Assembly: GCA_900319465.1 (NCBI GenBank) | Contig: ONOL01000006.1 | Coordinates: 1 to 64,000, forward strand | DNA from: an uncultured Eubacteriales bacterium | GTDB lineage: Bacteria; Bacillota; Clostridia; Oscillospirales; Oscillospiraceae | Reading direction: 5' to 3' | DNA: 64,000 nt | Shown: positions 36,695 through 45,348 of the stretch, piece by piece | How the letters are laid out: every line of letters begins with the position of its first letter | Position numbering within the stretch: position 1 is the stretch's first letter | The notes under the pieces: generated by a model | Told to the model about the DNA's origin: nothing | What the model saw: the letters and a program-made list of their open reading frames with translations, nothing else | The model's database searches: none | Program-made: the position numbers and the translations under genes

Positions 36695-36727
36695 TGTTCT
36701 GCTTTTTCCCTTCCGCTTACGCTCAGC

Positions 36728-39700
36728 CTACCATTCAAAAATACTGATCTGGCTCGTGTCGGGCAGGTCGCCGAGCGCGCCCATGGCCTTGAGCTGCTCC
36801 AGGTGGGTCTGGCTGACCTTGGGGCAGACGCGGTTGAGTTCCTCGATGGAGATGAATTCCTGCCCGGACCTCCCCGCCGCCGCGAGATCCTGCGCCGCCG
36901 TCTCGCCAAGGCCGGAGATGGCCACGAAGGGCGGGCGCAGCTTCTTATCCTCGGTGATGAGGAACTTCGAGGCGTCGGAGCGGTAGAGGTCGATGGGGGC
37001 GAACGCAAAGCCGCGGAGGTTGAACTCGTACACCGCCTCGAGCGTGACCTGCAGGTCCTCCTCGTTCGCGCTCAGGTCGTTTCGCCGCTTGAACTCGTTG
37101 AGCTTGCGGCGCACCGACTCGGTGCCGCCGGTCATCATCGCCGCGTCAAAGCCGCCCTTCTGGCTGCGCCGGTAGAAATACGCGCTGTAAAAGGCCAGCG
37201 GCTCATGGACCTTGAACCAGGCGATGCGGAAGGCCATCATCACGTAGGCCACCGCGTGCGCCTTCGGGAAGAGGTAGGCGATCTTGCGCGCGGACTCGAT
37301 CCACCAGTCGGGCACGCCCATGCCGCGCATCTGCTCCTCGGCGTTGCCGGGAAATTCGCCGCTCTTTTTGACCTTGCCCTTACGCACGGCCTCCATGGTC
37401 TTGAAGGCGAGCGCGGGCTGCATGCCCTTCTGGATGAGGTAGATCATGATGTCGTCGCGGCAGCCGATGGTCTGGTTGACGTCGGCGATGCCGTTGACGA
37501 TCAGATCGTGGATATTGCCCGCCCACACGTCGGTGCCGTGGGAGAAGCCGGACAGGCGCACCAGCGTATCGAACTGGCTGGGCTGGGTGTCCACCAGCAT
37601 CTGGCGGGTGAAGGGGGTGCCGAACTCCGGCACGCCGATCGAGCCGGTCTTGCCGATGATCGGGTCGTCGTCGGGCAGGCCGAGCGCGGCGGGGCTGGTA
37701 AAGATGGACATGGTCTCGGGGTCTGACAGGGAGATCGTCTTCGCGTCCACGCCGGTCATGTCCTCCATCATGCGGATCATGGTGGGGTCATCGTGCCCCA
37801 GCTCGTCGAGCTTCAGGAGGTTTGCCTCCATGCAGTGGTATTCAAAATGCGTCGTTATGATATCGCTGTTGGGGTCGTCCGCCGGGTGCTGCACAGGGCA
37901 GAAATCGGTCACGTCCATGTCCTGCGGGATGACGACGAGGCCGCCGGGGTGCTGGCCGGTGGTGCGCTTGATGCCCACGAGGCCGAGGGCGAGGCGGTTT
38001 TCTTCGGCCTTGGTGGCCTGGATGCCGCGCTCCTCCAGATACTTCTTGACGTAGCCGTAGGCTGTTTTCTCCGCGAGCGTGCCGATGGTCCCGGCGCGGA
38101 AGACGTGGTCCGAGCCGAAGAGCACCTCGGTATACTTATGCGCCTTGGCCTGGTATTCGCCGGAGAAATTGAGGTCGATATCGGGGGTCTTTTCGTTGCC
38201 CGGGAAGCCGAGGAAGGTCTCGAAGGGGATGTCGAAGCCTTCGCGGTTCATGCGCGTGCCGCAGTCCGGGCAGTCCTTCTCGGGCATATCGGCGCCGCAG
38301 CCGTAGCTGCCGTCGGTGACGAACTCGGAGTGGCAGCACTCGGGGCAGACGTAGTGCGGCGGGAGGGAGTTGACCTCCGTGATGCCGGACATGTAGGCCA
38401 CGATCGAGGAGCCGACGCTGCCACGGCTTCCCACAAGGTAGCCGTGCTCCAGCGAGTTCTGCACCAGCTTCTGCGCGGACATGTAGATCACGTCGTAGTT
38501 GTGGTCGAGGATGGTGTTGAGCTCGGTATCGACGCGCTCCTGCACGATCTTCGGCGGGTTCTCGCCGTAGATGCGGTGCATCTTGCCGTAGACGAGGTCG
38601 CGCAGGTCGCGGGCGGAGTTCTCGATCTTGGGCGGGAACAGGTCCTTGGGCAGCAGCTCGATCTCCTCCACCTGGTCGGCGATGGCGCGGGTATTCGTGA
38701 CGACGAGCTCGTAGGCCGTCTCCTCGCCGAGATACGCAAACTCCTTCAGCATCTCGTCCGTGGTGCGGAAATAGATCGGGCAGTCGCGGTCGGGGTCGGA
38801 GAATTTCTTCGCCGCCTGCAGGATCTTGCGGTACTGCTCGTCCTCGGGGTCGAGGAAGTGCACGTCGCTCGCGGCGACGACGGGCTTGCCGAGCTTCCTG
38901 CCGAGCGCCAGGATCGTGCGGTTGTATTCCTGCAGCACCTTCTCATCCTTCACGCGCCCGTTTTCGATGAGAAAGCCGTTGTTGCCGATGGGCTGGATCT
39001 CCAGGTAATCGTAGTAGGAGGCGATCTTCTCGAGCTCCTTCTGGCTCGCGCCGGTCATGACCGCGCCGTAGAGCTCGCCCATGCCGCAGGCGGAGCCGAC
39101 GAGGATGCCCTCCCGGTGCTGATTGAGCAGGCTCTTCGGCACCGTGGGATTGCGGTGGAAGTATTTGAGGTAGGACTGCGAGATCATCTCGTAGAGATTT
39201 TTCAGCCCCCTGCGGTTTTTCACCAGCAGGATCATGTGGTGGCTCTTCGCGACGTCCGTGCGTTTTAAGCGGTGGTAGACCTCCTCGATACCGTCGAGAT
39301 CCTTCGCGCCCTGTGCGCGCAGCATGGGCAGGAACTTGTCCATCATGCGCGCCACGACCATGGCGTCGTCGGAAGCGCGGTGGTGGTTAAACTGCGGCAG
39401 GCCGAGGTGGTTGGATACGATGTCCAGCTTGAAGCGCTTGAGCTCGGGCAGCAGCGCCTGGCTAAGCGCGAGCGTATCGAGAAAGACCGGGGAGAATTTG
39501 AGGCCGCTGCGCAGCGCGGCGGCGGTCATGAAGCCCACGTCGAAATGCGCGTTGTGGGCAATGAGCGGGCGGTCGCCGGCGTAGGCCATGAACTGCTCCA
39601 TGGCCTCCTTCTCCAGCGGCGCGTCCTTCACGTCGCTGTCCCGGATGCCGGTCAGCTCCGTGATGTTCGCCGGGATCGGCTTCTGGGGATTGACGAAGGT

Positions 39701-40732
39701 GTTGAAGGTGCTCTTGATCTCTCCGCCGGAAAAGATGACGGCGCCGATCTCGGTCATGCGCTCGTCCTGGGCGTTGAGGCCGGTGGTCTCGATGTCGAAG
39801 GCGACGAACTCGGTGTCGAGCGGGAGCTTCGACTTGCCGATGACGGCGGCGTTGCCGTCCATGTCGTTGACGAAGTAGGCCTCCATGCCGTAGATAATCT
39901 TGACGCCGTGCTTTTTCCCGGCCTTCCACATATCCGGGAAGGCCTGCGCCACCCCGTGGTCGGTGACAGCGATGGCGGGCATGCCCCAGTCGGCCGCGCG
40001 CTTGACGGCGGCGGCGGGGTCGGTGAGCGCGTCGAGGGCGGAGAAGCGGGTGTGAAGGTGCAGCTCCACGCGCTTGACCTCGGCCTTGTCCGGGCGCACG
40101 GTGCGCCTGGACTTCATGATGCCGCGCGGCTCGAGCACCATGTCGTTGTCGTATTTTGACCAGATAATCTCGCCCTGTACGGTCAAATGGTCGCCCACGC
40201 CGACGCGCTCGATGATGCTCCTGTCGTCGTCGGAGCGCAGAAAGCGCGTGACGGAGACGGAGTTGGTGCGGTCGGTGAGGTCGAAGGCCAGCACCGCGCC
40301 GCCGTTTTTGGTGCTGCGGCTGGTGACGGCGACGACGTCGCCCTCGACGGTGACCTTGCCGGATTCGAGCGTCAGGGTGTTCATGGGCACCGGCTTCTGG
40401 CGGATGGCGCGGCCGAAGAGCAGGTCCCCCTTGGGGCCGTCCCCCCCGCTGTGGACGGGCGTTCCGGAGGAGGGCGTCGCCGCGGCCTTGGGCCGGGGAT
40501 AATCCGGCACGATGGCCGCGGTTTTCAGGCCGTAGTCGGCGCGCAGGCGCTCGGTGAGCGTGTTGACGTCCACGGGCGAGGGCATGGCGGCAAAACGGGC
40601 GCAGACCACGAGGGTCCGCTCCCGCGCGTCTACCTGCGCATCGGTCACGTATGCCTGTTCCAATCCGCCCGCAAGGCTCCGCAGATCCTCACAGCCGGGA
40701 AAAATCTTTAAAAACGGGGTGTAATCGGTCAT
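36728..40732 (-). CDS. polC: DNA polymerase III alpha subunit, PolC type
   Basis: 1334 residues. Order typical of PolC: a short N-terminal domain (1-90), OB fold (about 120-215), PHP domain split around the exonuclease (HLHTRFSALDALTDP), proofreading 3'-5' exonuclease with FDIETTGL, LIAHNAHFDVGFM and HRASDDAMVVARM, then the polymerase with GSRGSVGSSIVAYMSGI, the zinc cluster CPECC ... CGADMPEKDCPDCG, the catalytic TPDIDLNFSGEYQ, and helix-hairpin-helix segments. It is the main leading-strand polymerase of Firmicutes. Slightly shorter than B. subtilis PolC (1437 aa), the loss being at the N-terminus. Downstream of ispG, as in many Firmicutes. Confidence 0.97.
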   Translation of the reverse strand: MTDYTPFLKIFPGCEDLRSLAGGLEQAYVTDAQVDARERTLVVCARFAAMPSPVDVNTLTERLRADYGLKTAAIVPDYPRPKAAATPSSGTPVHSGGDGPKGDLLFGRAIRQKPVPMNTLTLESGKVTVEGDVVAVTSRSTKNGGAVLAFDLTDRTNSVSVTRFLRSDDDRSIIERVGVGDHLTVQGEIIWSKYDNDMVLEPRGIMKSRRTVRPDKAEVKRVELHLHTRFSALDALTDPAAAVKRAADWGMPAIAVTDHGVAQAFPDMWKAGKKHGVKIIYGMEAYFVNDMDGNAAVIGKSKLPLDTEFVAFDIETTGLNAQDERMTEIGAVIFSGGEIKSTFNTFVNPQKPIPANITELTGIRDSDVKDAPLEKEAMEQFMAYAGDRPLIAHNAHFDVGFMTAAALRSGLKFSPVFLDTLALSQALLPELKRFKLDIVSNHLGLPQFNHHRASDDAMVVARMMDKFLPMLRAQGAKDLDGIEEVYHRLKRTDVAKSHHMILLVKNRRGLKNLYEMISQSYLKYFHRNPTVPKSLLNQHREGILVGSACGMGELYGAVMTGASQKELEKIASYYDYLEIQPIGNNGFLIENGRVKDEKVLQEYNRTILALGRKLGKPVVAASDVHFLDPEDEQYRKILQAAKKFSDPDRDCPIYFRTTDEMLKEFAYLGEETAYELVVTNTRAIADQVEEIELLPKDLFPPKIENSARDLRDLVYGKMHRIYGENPPKIVQERVDTELNTILDHNYDVIYMSAQKLVQNSLEHGYLVGSRGSVGSSIVAYMSGITEVNSLPPHYVCPECCHSEFVTDGSYGCGADMPEKDCPDCGTRMNREGFDIPFETFLGFPGNEKTPDIDLNFSGEYQAKAHKYTEVLFGSDHVFRAGTIGTLAEKTAYGYVKKYLEERGIQATKAEENRLALGLVGIKRTTGQHPGGLVVIPQDMDVTDFCPVQHPADDPNSDIITTHFEYHCMEANLLKLDELGHDDPTMIRMMEDMTGVDAKTISLSDPETMSIFTSPAALGLPDDDPIIGKTGSIGVPEFGTPFTRQMLVDTQPSQFDTLVRLSGFSHGTDVWAGNIHDLIVNGIADVNQTIGCRDDIMIYLIQKGMQPALAFKTMEAVRKGKVKKSGEFPGNAEEQMRGMGVPDWWIESARKIAYLFPKAHAVAYVMMAFRIAWFKVHEPLAFYSAYFYRRSQKGGFDAAMMTGGTESVRRKLNEFKRRNDLSANEEDLQVTLEAVYEFNLRGFAFAPIDLYRSDASKFLITEDKKLRPPFVAISGLGETAAQDLAAAGRSGQEFISIEELNRVCPKVSQTHLEQLKAMGALGDLPDTSQISIFEW

Positions 40733-40809
40733 GGTTACCTCTGAGGAAGGATCGTTTTGCGTCGTGAGTTTTGAGCGCGTCGGAAAGCGGAAAACTCAAA
40801 TCTCAAAGC

Positions 40810-41871
40810 TCAGAACGGTTCATCGTTCTTGATCAGCTCCATCAGCCTGTCGCAGAGCTGGTCGTAGTCGTAGGTGCCCAGCACCTGGCCCTTTTTGAAG
40901 AGCAGGCCCTTGTCCCTGCCGCCGGCGATGCCGTAGTCGGCCTCCCGCGCTTCGCCGGGCCCGTTCACGACGCAGCCCATCACCGCCACGGTGATGTCCC
41001 GGTCGAGGCTGCGCACCATGCCCTCGACCCTTGTGGCCAGTCCGATGAGGTCGATCTCCGTGCGCCCGCAGGTGGGGCAGGAGACGAATTTCACGCCGCC
41101 CTTCCGAAGCCCCGCGGCTTTCAGGATCGCGATGCCCGCGGAGACCTCTCTGACCGGGTCTGCCGTAAGGGAGACGCGGATGGTGCTGCCGATGCCCTCG
41201 TTCAACAGCGTGCCGATACCGACGGCAGACTGGATCGTGCCGTTCCACTCGGTGCCCGTCTCGGTGACGCCGAGGTGCAGCGGATAGGGGAAGACCTCCG
41301 CCGCCATACGGTAGGCCGCGACGGTCAGCGGCACGGTCGAGGACTTGAGCGAAAGGCAGATCTCCTCGAAGCCGAAGCGAGTCAGCAGCTCCACATGGCC
41401 CTTTGCGCTCTCGACCATGGCCTCCGGGCAGGGGTGGCCGTATTTTTCCAGCAGGCGTTTTTCGAGGGAGCCGGCGTTGACGCCGATGCGGATGGGGATG
41501 TGCCGCGCTTTGCAGGCCTCCGCCACCGCCCTGACGTTCTCCTCCGCGCCGATGTTGCCGGGGTTGATGCGGATCTTGTCAATGCCGCGCTCGGCGCACA
41601 GCAGCGCGAGCTTATAGTCGAAATGGATGTCCGCCACGAGCGGCACGTCCGTCCGCTCCTTGATCTTGTCGATGGCGAGGGCGGCGCGGGTGTCGGGCAC
41701 GGCGACGCGGACGATCTCGCAGCCCGCGGCGCGCAGCTCCTTGATCTGCCGCACCGTGGCCTCCACGTCCCAGGTCTTGGTGTTGCACATGGACTGCACC
41801 GTGACCGGCGCGCTCCCGCCGACCCTCAGGCTCCCCACCTTGAGCTCTCTGGTCATTTCGCGTGTATACAT
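40810..41871 (-). CDS. ispG: 4-hydroxy-3-methylbut-2-enyl diphosphate synthase
   Basis: 353 residues, full length for the bacterial enzyme. The 4Fe-4S ligands are in FVSCPTCGRTEIDL and VMGCVVNGPGEA. The N-terminal TIM barrel has VTVQSMCNTKTWDVEATVRQI and IRINPGNIG. It makes HMBPP in the MEP isoprenoid pathway, consistent with no mevalonate genes here. Lies 77 bases upstream of polC, a conserved arrangement. The upstream 41872-41997 interval shows no other gene. Confidence 0.97.
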   Translation of the reverse strand: MYTREMTRELKVGSLRVGGSAPVTVQSMCNTKTWDVEATVRQIKELRAAGCEIVRVAVPDTRAALAIDKIKERTDVPLVADIHFDYKLALLCAERGIDKIRINPGNIGAEENVRAVAEACKARHIPIRIGVNAGSLEKRLLEKYGHPCPEAMVESAKGHVELLTRFGFEEICLSLKSSTVPLTVAAYRMAAEVFPYPLHLGVTETGTEWNGTIQSAVGIGTLLNEGIGSTIRVSLTADPVREVSAGIAILKAAGLRKGGVKFVSCPTCGRTEIDLIGLATRVEGMVRSLDRDITVAVMGCVVNGPGEAREADYGIAGGRDKGLLFKKGQVLGTYDYDQLCDRLMELIKNDEPF

Positions 41872-41997
41872 GGCGATCCTCTCCTGCGTCTTTCTGTATT
41901 ACTGAAATAACAGTATAGCACAGTCTCCGTCCTTCGTACAAGGGGAAAAACGCCCCGCGCCGCTTCCCCCGCGCCGCGGCGCAGGGCGGAAGACAGA

Positions 41998-42033
41998 CTG
42001 CCGCGCCGGCGATGCGCATCGCCGGCGCGGCAG
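41998..42033 (-). terminator. Perfect 36-bp palindrome (terminator of the propeller-SBP gene)
   Basis: An uninterrupted palindrome with half-site CTGCCGCGCCGGCGATGC (18 bases each side, no spacer). It lies 28 bases after the stop of the leftward lipoprotein gene. The T-run is poor, so it may act as a rho-independent pause or transcript-end protector. Its GCCGCGCCGG core recurs in the hairpins at 36654 and 25088. Confidence 0.65.
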
Positions 42034-42060
42034 CGGGTATTCTTTTGGGCAGGCAGGCGC

Positions 42061-44466
42061 TTACCGCTGTTCGTTGACGTAGATATTCGCCTTGCTCTGC
42101 ACGAGGCGGGCGACCTCCTCGGCGGACTTCTGCCCGGCGAAATAGGCCTGTGCCTGCTCCTTCACGATGTTGAGGATGCTGTCGTTCTGATCCGTGACCT
42201 TGGTCGTGGTGTTGATGAGCTCCAGCAGCTTGTCGGCCTCCTTCTGGCTGAGGGCGTAGATTTCGTAGGTTTTGCCATCGCCGAAGCCGATGCCGCCGCG
42301 GGGCTCCTGGATCTTGTCGCCGTTCTCGTCGAGAATGTAGTTGCCGTTTGCATCCGTCTGATACTTCGGGGTCATGGCTTCCTTGAGCTTGGCGTCAAAG
42401 ACCTTCTTGACCACAGGCAGCCCGTACTGACTCTCCTGGTACTCAGTGCTCAGGATACTGCGCAGGAAGCTCCAGGCGGCCTCCTTGTTCCCGCAGCTGG
42501 CGCTGATGGCGTAGGCGTTGTCGTCCAGGGAGATCATATTGCCGATGCCGTTGTTGGTCGGCCAGCCGATGTAGGTGCTGTCGCCGCCGAAATAGAGATC
42601 GTTGATCATCACGTCTTCGATGCTGGAGATGGAAGTCTGCATGAGCATCTGCCGTCCCTGCGCGATGCGGTTCGGGGTGCTTTCATCCTCGTTCCATTCG
42701 TAATCCTCCCAGTTGAACTCCTCCAGGAAGGCGTTCGAGAAGGCAAGCAGGTCGGTAAACTCCTGGCTCTCAAAGCTGCACTTGCCGGTGCTCCAATCCA
42801 CGAAGTCGTTCATATCGAGGCTCATCAGGGCTCTGAGCACGTCCTCGCGCGTGGTGTACTGATCCAGCGGCGTGCAGCCCTCGGGCATGGAGGCGAGCGC
42901 CTCCCGGAACTGTTCGTAATCCCAGCCCGGCTTGTCGCCCACCACGGAGCTTGCGCCGATCAGGCTCTGGACGGTGAAGCTGGGGCAGATGCGGCAGAGC
43001 GCGCCGTTATATTCCATGGCCTTCAGCACGGTGGGGAAGAAATCCTCCCGGCTGATGCTCGTGTCCGCGTCGAGGTAGGGGTAGAGGTCCTCCAGCAGCC
43101 CTTTCCCGGCGAGCTGGCTGTAAGGCAGGCCGTTGAGGGAGAACAGATCCGGCACCTTGCCGGAGAGGAGCTCAGTGGTCAGCTTGGTCTGGCCCACGCT
43201 CCAGTCGTCCTCGGTGTTATACTCCGAGTAGTCGCGCAGCTCGATGCGGACGCTGTCGCTCTTGCGGTTGAAGGCGATGATGCGGTCGCTCATGTCGTAG
43301 GGCAGGGACATGACCGCGAGGGTCAGTGTCTGCTTCTGCGGCAGAGAGCTTGCGGGGACCGGGGAGAGCCGGACGAGCTCCGTCTCGTTCTTTCCGTTTT
43401 TGGTGGAGCTGAGCACGGCGGTGACGCTGCCGTCGGCGTCGAAGCTCAGGTTGGTGACGTAGTCGCCGTTGACGTCGCAGTTGATCCAGTTGAGGATCTT
43501 TTCATTGGCGTCGTTGGCGAGGTCGATACCGTAGAGGTTGGAGCCGCTGCGGTAGCAGAGGTCGTACTTCCCGCCGCCGGGGAGCAGGTCATAGGCGTTG
43601 TTGGGCAGGCTGAACTTCGTGCCGAAGCGTTTGCCCTTCGTGTCGATGAGGCGCAGCTCCATGCCGCCGCTGCCCCAGCAGGTCACGCCGAGGCTGCCGT
43701 CCCGCAGGCGGACGAGGTTGCTGAGATAGTCGTCGCCCCCGATCGTATAGGCGACGCTGCCGTCGGGCGTGAGGGCCACGACCTTCGTCTCGTCGACGAC
43801 GAGGAGGTTGCCGTCCTCATCAAGGCACAGGTCGCGGATGTAAAAGTAGACGTCCTCGCCGGCGCGGTAATCCACGAGGCTGATGCTCAGCTCGCTGCCG
43901 TCGGTGTCGAGTCTGCGGATGTAGTAGTTGCGGGTATAGTGCCACTTCTCCCAGGAGCCGTCGCTCTCCAGCTCAGAGGGTTTCCCGTCGAACCAGTTGG
44001 CGTAAACCTGCTCCAGAACGACGAGCTTGCCGTCCGCGCTCTGGCAGATCCCGCAAAGCTCGCTGCCGGAATTGAAGTTGGTGCGGCCCTCGGTATCTTC
44101 GACCGCCGGCATCGGCTGGTATTTCTCCAATTGGGCGGCCATGCCGCTGCTGCTGACAAAGTAGATCGACGAGGCGTAGACGTCGAGCTGTCCGTCATAC
44201 TCCAAGGCCTCTCCGTCGTTCAGCTCCCGCTCCCCCACCTTCTCGTAGGCGGTGGCGTAGAAGCCGTCGTCGGTAAAGCAGCGGGGGTTAAGGTAGACGT
44301 TGCCGATCAGTCTGACGGGCGTGAAGGACGGCGTATAAACGAGCGTGTCGGCGGGCGTTTCCTCGGGCTTCTCCGCCTTCCCGCCACCTGTTTCGCAGGC
44401 GGCAAGGCTCAGCGCCGCTGCGGCGGCGAGCACGAGGCACAGCAGGGCGCGGATCTTTTTTTTCAT
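42061..44466 (-). CDS. Lipoprotein: N-terminal beta-propeller plus sugar-type solute-binding domain
   Basis: 801 residues. Signal with lipobox LAAC (residue about 24). Residues 50-370 are repeated beta-propeller-like blades (LCLDEDGNLLVVDETKVVALTPDGSVAY; LRDGSLGVTCWGSGGMELRLI; LSFDADGSVTAVLSS). Residues 385-801 are an SBP_bac_1 domain (LTLAVMSLPYDMSDRIIAFN, GKVPDLFSLNGLPYSQLAGKGLLEDL, EAAWSFLRSILSTEYQE). Sugar-binding proteins are normally about 430 residues, so the propeller is an added sensor or adhesion module. No permease is adjacent, but two permeases at 55.6-57.3 kb share its regulatory motif. AGGAGG precedes the ATG; the divergent two-component system is next. Confidence 0.85.
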   Translation of the reverse strand: MKKKIRALLCLVLAAAAALSLAACETGGGKAEKPEETPADTLVYTPSFTPVRLIGNVYLNPRCFTDDGFYATAYEKVGERELNDGEALEYDGQLDVYASSIYFVSSSGMAAQLEKYQPMPAVEDTEGRTNFNSGSELCGICQSADGKLVVLEQVYANWFDGKPSELESDGSWEKWHYTRNYYIRRLDTDGSELSISLVDYRAGEDVYFYIRDLCLDEDGNLLVVDETKVVALTPDGSVAYTIGGDDYLSNLVRLRDGSLGVTCWGSGGMELRLIDTKGKRFGTKFSLPNNAYDLLPGGGKYDLCYRSGSNLYGIDLANDANEKILNWINCDVNGDYVTNLSFDADGSVTAVLSSTKNGKNETELVRLSPVPASSLPQKQTLTLAVMSLPYDMSDRIIAFNRKSDSVRIELRDYSEYNTEDDWSVGQTKLTTELLSGKVPDLFSLNGLPYSQLAGKGLLEDLYPYLDADTSISREDFFPTVLKAMEYNGALCRICPSFTVQSLIGASSVVGDKPGWDYEQFREALASMPEGCTPLDQYTTREDVLRALMSLDMNDFVDWSTGKCSFESQEFTDLLAFSNAFLEEFNWEDYEWNEDESTPNRIAQGRQMLMQTSISSIEDVMINDLYFGGDSTYIGWPTNNGIGNMISLDDNAYAISASCGNKEAAWSFLRSILSTEYQESQYGLPVVKKVFDAKLKEAMTPKYQTDANGNYILDENGDKIQEPRGGIGFGDGKTYEIYALSQKEADKLLELINTTTKVTDQNDSILNIVKEQAQAYFAGQKSAEEVARLVQSKANIYVNEQR

Positions 44467-44527
44467 ATTCTTTCCTCCTGAATGCGCAAAGCGCAGAACC
44501 GGATCGTACGATCACCGTTGTGCCGTG

Positions 44528-44556
44528 ATTATAACACATCATACGGGCTGTGTATC
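44528..44556 (-). promoter_or_regulatory. Promoter of the propeller-SBP gene
   Basis: Leftward TATAAT (44533-44528) with a poor -35 GATACA (44556-44551) at 17 bases. The weak -35 abuts the tandem repeats 44555-44575, the layout of an activator-dependent promoter. Confidence 0.6.
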
Positions 44557-44575
44557 TTAAGAATCCTTAAATCTT
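44555..44575. promoter_or_regulatory. Tandem 10-bp repeats, probable response-regulator site
   Basis: TCTTAAGAATC-CTTAAATCTT: two 10-bp units (CTTAAGAATC, CTTAAATCTT) placed between the divergent SBP and two-component promoters. The 14 bases TCTTAAGAATCCTT recur exactly upstream of the permease operon at 57.4 kb. Direct repeats of about 10 bp next to -35 boxes are typical for OmpR-family regulators. Confidence 0.6.
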
Positions 44576-44585
44576 GTTCCACCGT

Positions 44586-44614
44586 TTGTTTCCTTTAAAA
44601 CTTTGTGGTACAAT
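44586..44614 (+). promoter_or_regulatory. Promoter of the two-component system
   Basis: TTGTTT (44586-44591), 17-base spacer, TACAAT (44609-44614), 45 bases before the response-regulator start and 10 bases downstream of the tandem repeats. Confidence 0.65.
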
Positions 44615-44658
44615 GTCGCCGTATCAGGAAAGAAAAAACCGTGACGGAGGTTGACGAT

Positions 44659-45348
44659 ATGGCCGTGCTTTCCCGCATCCTCATAGTGGACGACGATCCG
44701 GACATCCGAAAAGTGCTCTCTCTTCTGCTGAAGGATTCCTATTTCGTGGCAGAGGCCGCCGACGGCGCGGAGGCCGTGAGCTATCTGCGCGCCAATCCCG
44801 ACACGGACCTCGTGGTGCTGGATGTGATGATGCCCGGCATGGACGGGCTGGAGACCTGCGAGAAGCTGCGGGAGTTTTCCAACGCCCCGGTGCTCTTCCT
44901 GACGGCCAAATCCGCCGAGCGGGACCGCGTCGCCGCCTACCAGAGCGGCGGGGACGATTTTCTCTCCAAGCCCTTCTCCCAGGCGGAGCTGCTGGCCAAG
45001 GTCTCCTCGCTTCTGCGGCGCTACCGGCAGTACCGGGGCAAGCCCGCCTCCACGCTCTCGCTGGAGGGGCTGGAGCTGGATCTGGCGGGGCGCGCCGTCA
45101 AGGTGGGCGGCCGGCCCGTCACGCTGACAGACACCGAGTACGCCATTCTGGAATATCTGGTGCAGAACCGGGGGAAGGTCGTCACCGCGGCGGAGCTGTA
45201 CGAGGCCGTCTGGGGGGAGAAGTTCCTCTCCGGCTCGGGCAACACGGTCATGGTGCACGTGCTGAACGTGCGCCGCAAGATCGAGGAAAACCCGTCCAAG
45301 CCGAGGATCCTCCGCACCGTTTGGGGAAGGGGTTATCAGATTGACTAA
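44659..45348 (+). CDS. OmpR/PhoB-family response regulator
   Basis: 229 residues from the ATG at 44659 (GGAGG nine bases upstream). Receiver domain 1-120: acidic pocket DDDPD, phosphoacceptor Asp in LVVLDVMMPGMDG, conserved Lys in FLSKPFS. C-terminal winged helix (about 132-228): VTLTDTEYAILEYLVQNRGKVVTAAELYEAVWG and NVRRKIEENPSKPRILRTVWGRGYQ. Encoded with the kinase in an overlapping pair and divergent from the propeller-SBP gene. The tandem repeats next to its own promoter suggest autoregulation and control of the solute-binding and permease genes. Confidence 0.95.
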   Translation: MAVLSRILIVDDDPDIRKVLSLLLKDSYFVAEAADGAEAVSYLRANPDTDLVVLDVMMPGMDGLETCEKLREFSNAPVLFLTAKSAERDRVAAYQSGGDDFLSKPFSQAELLAKVSSLLRRYRQYRGKPASTLSLEGLELDLAGRAVKVGGRPVTLTDTEYAILEYLVQNRGKVVTAAELYEAVWGEKFLSGSGNTVMVHVLNVRRKIEENPSKPRILRTVWGRGYQID

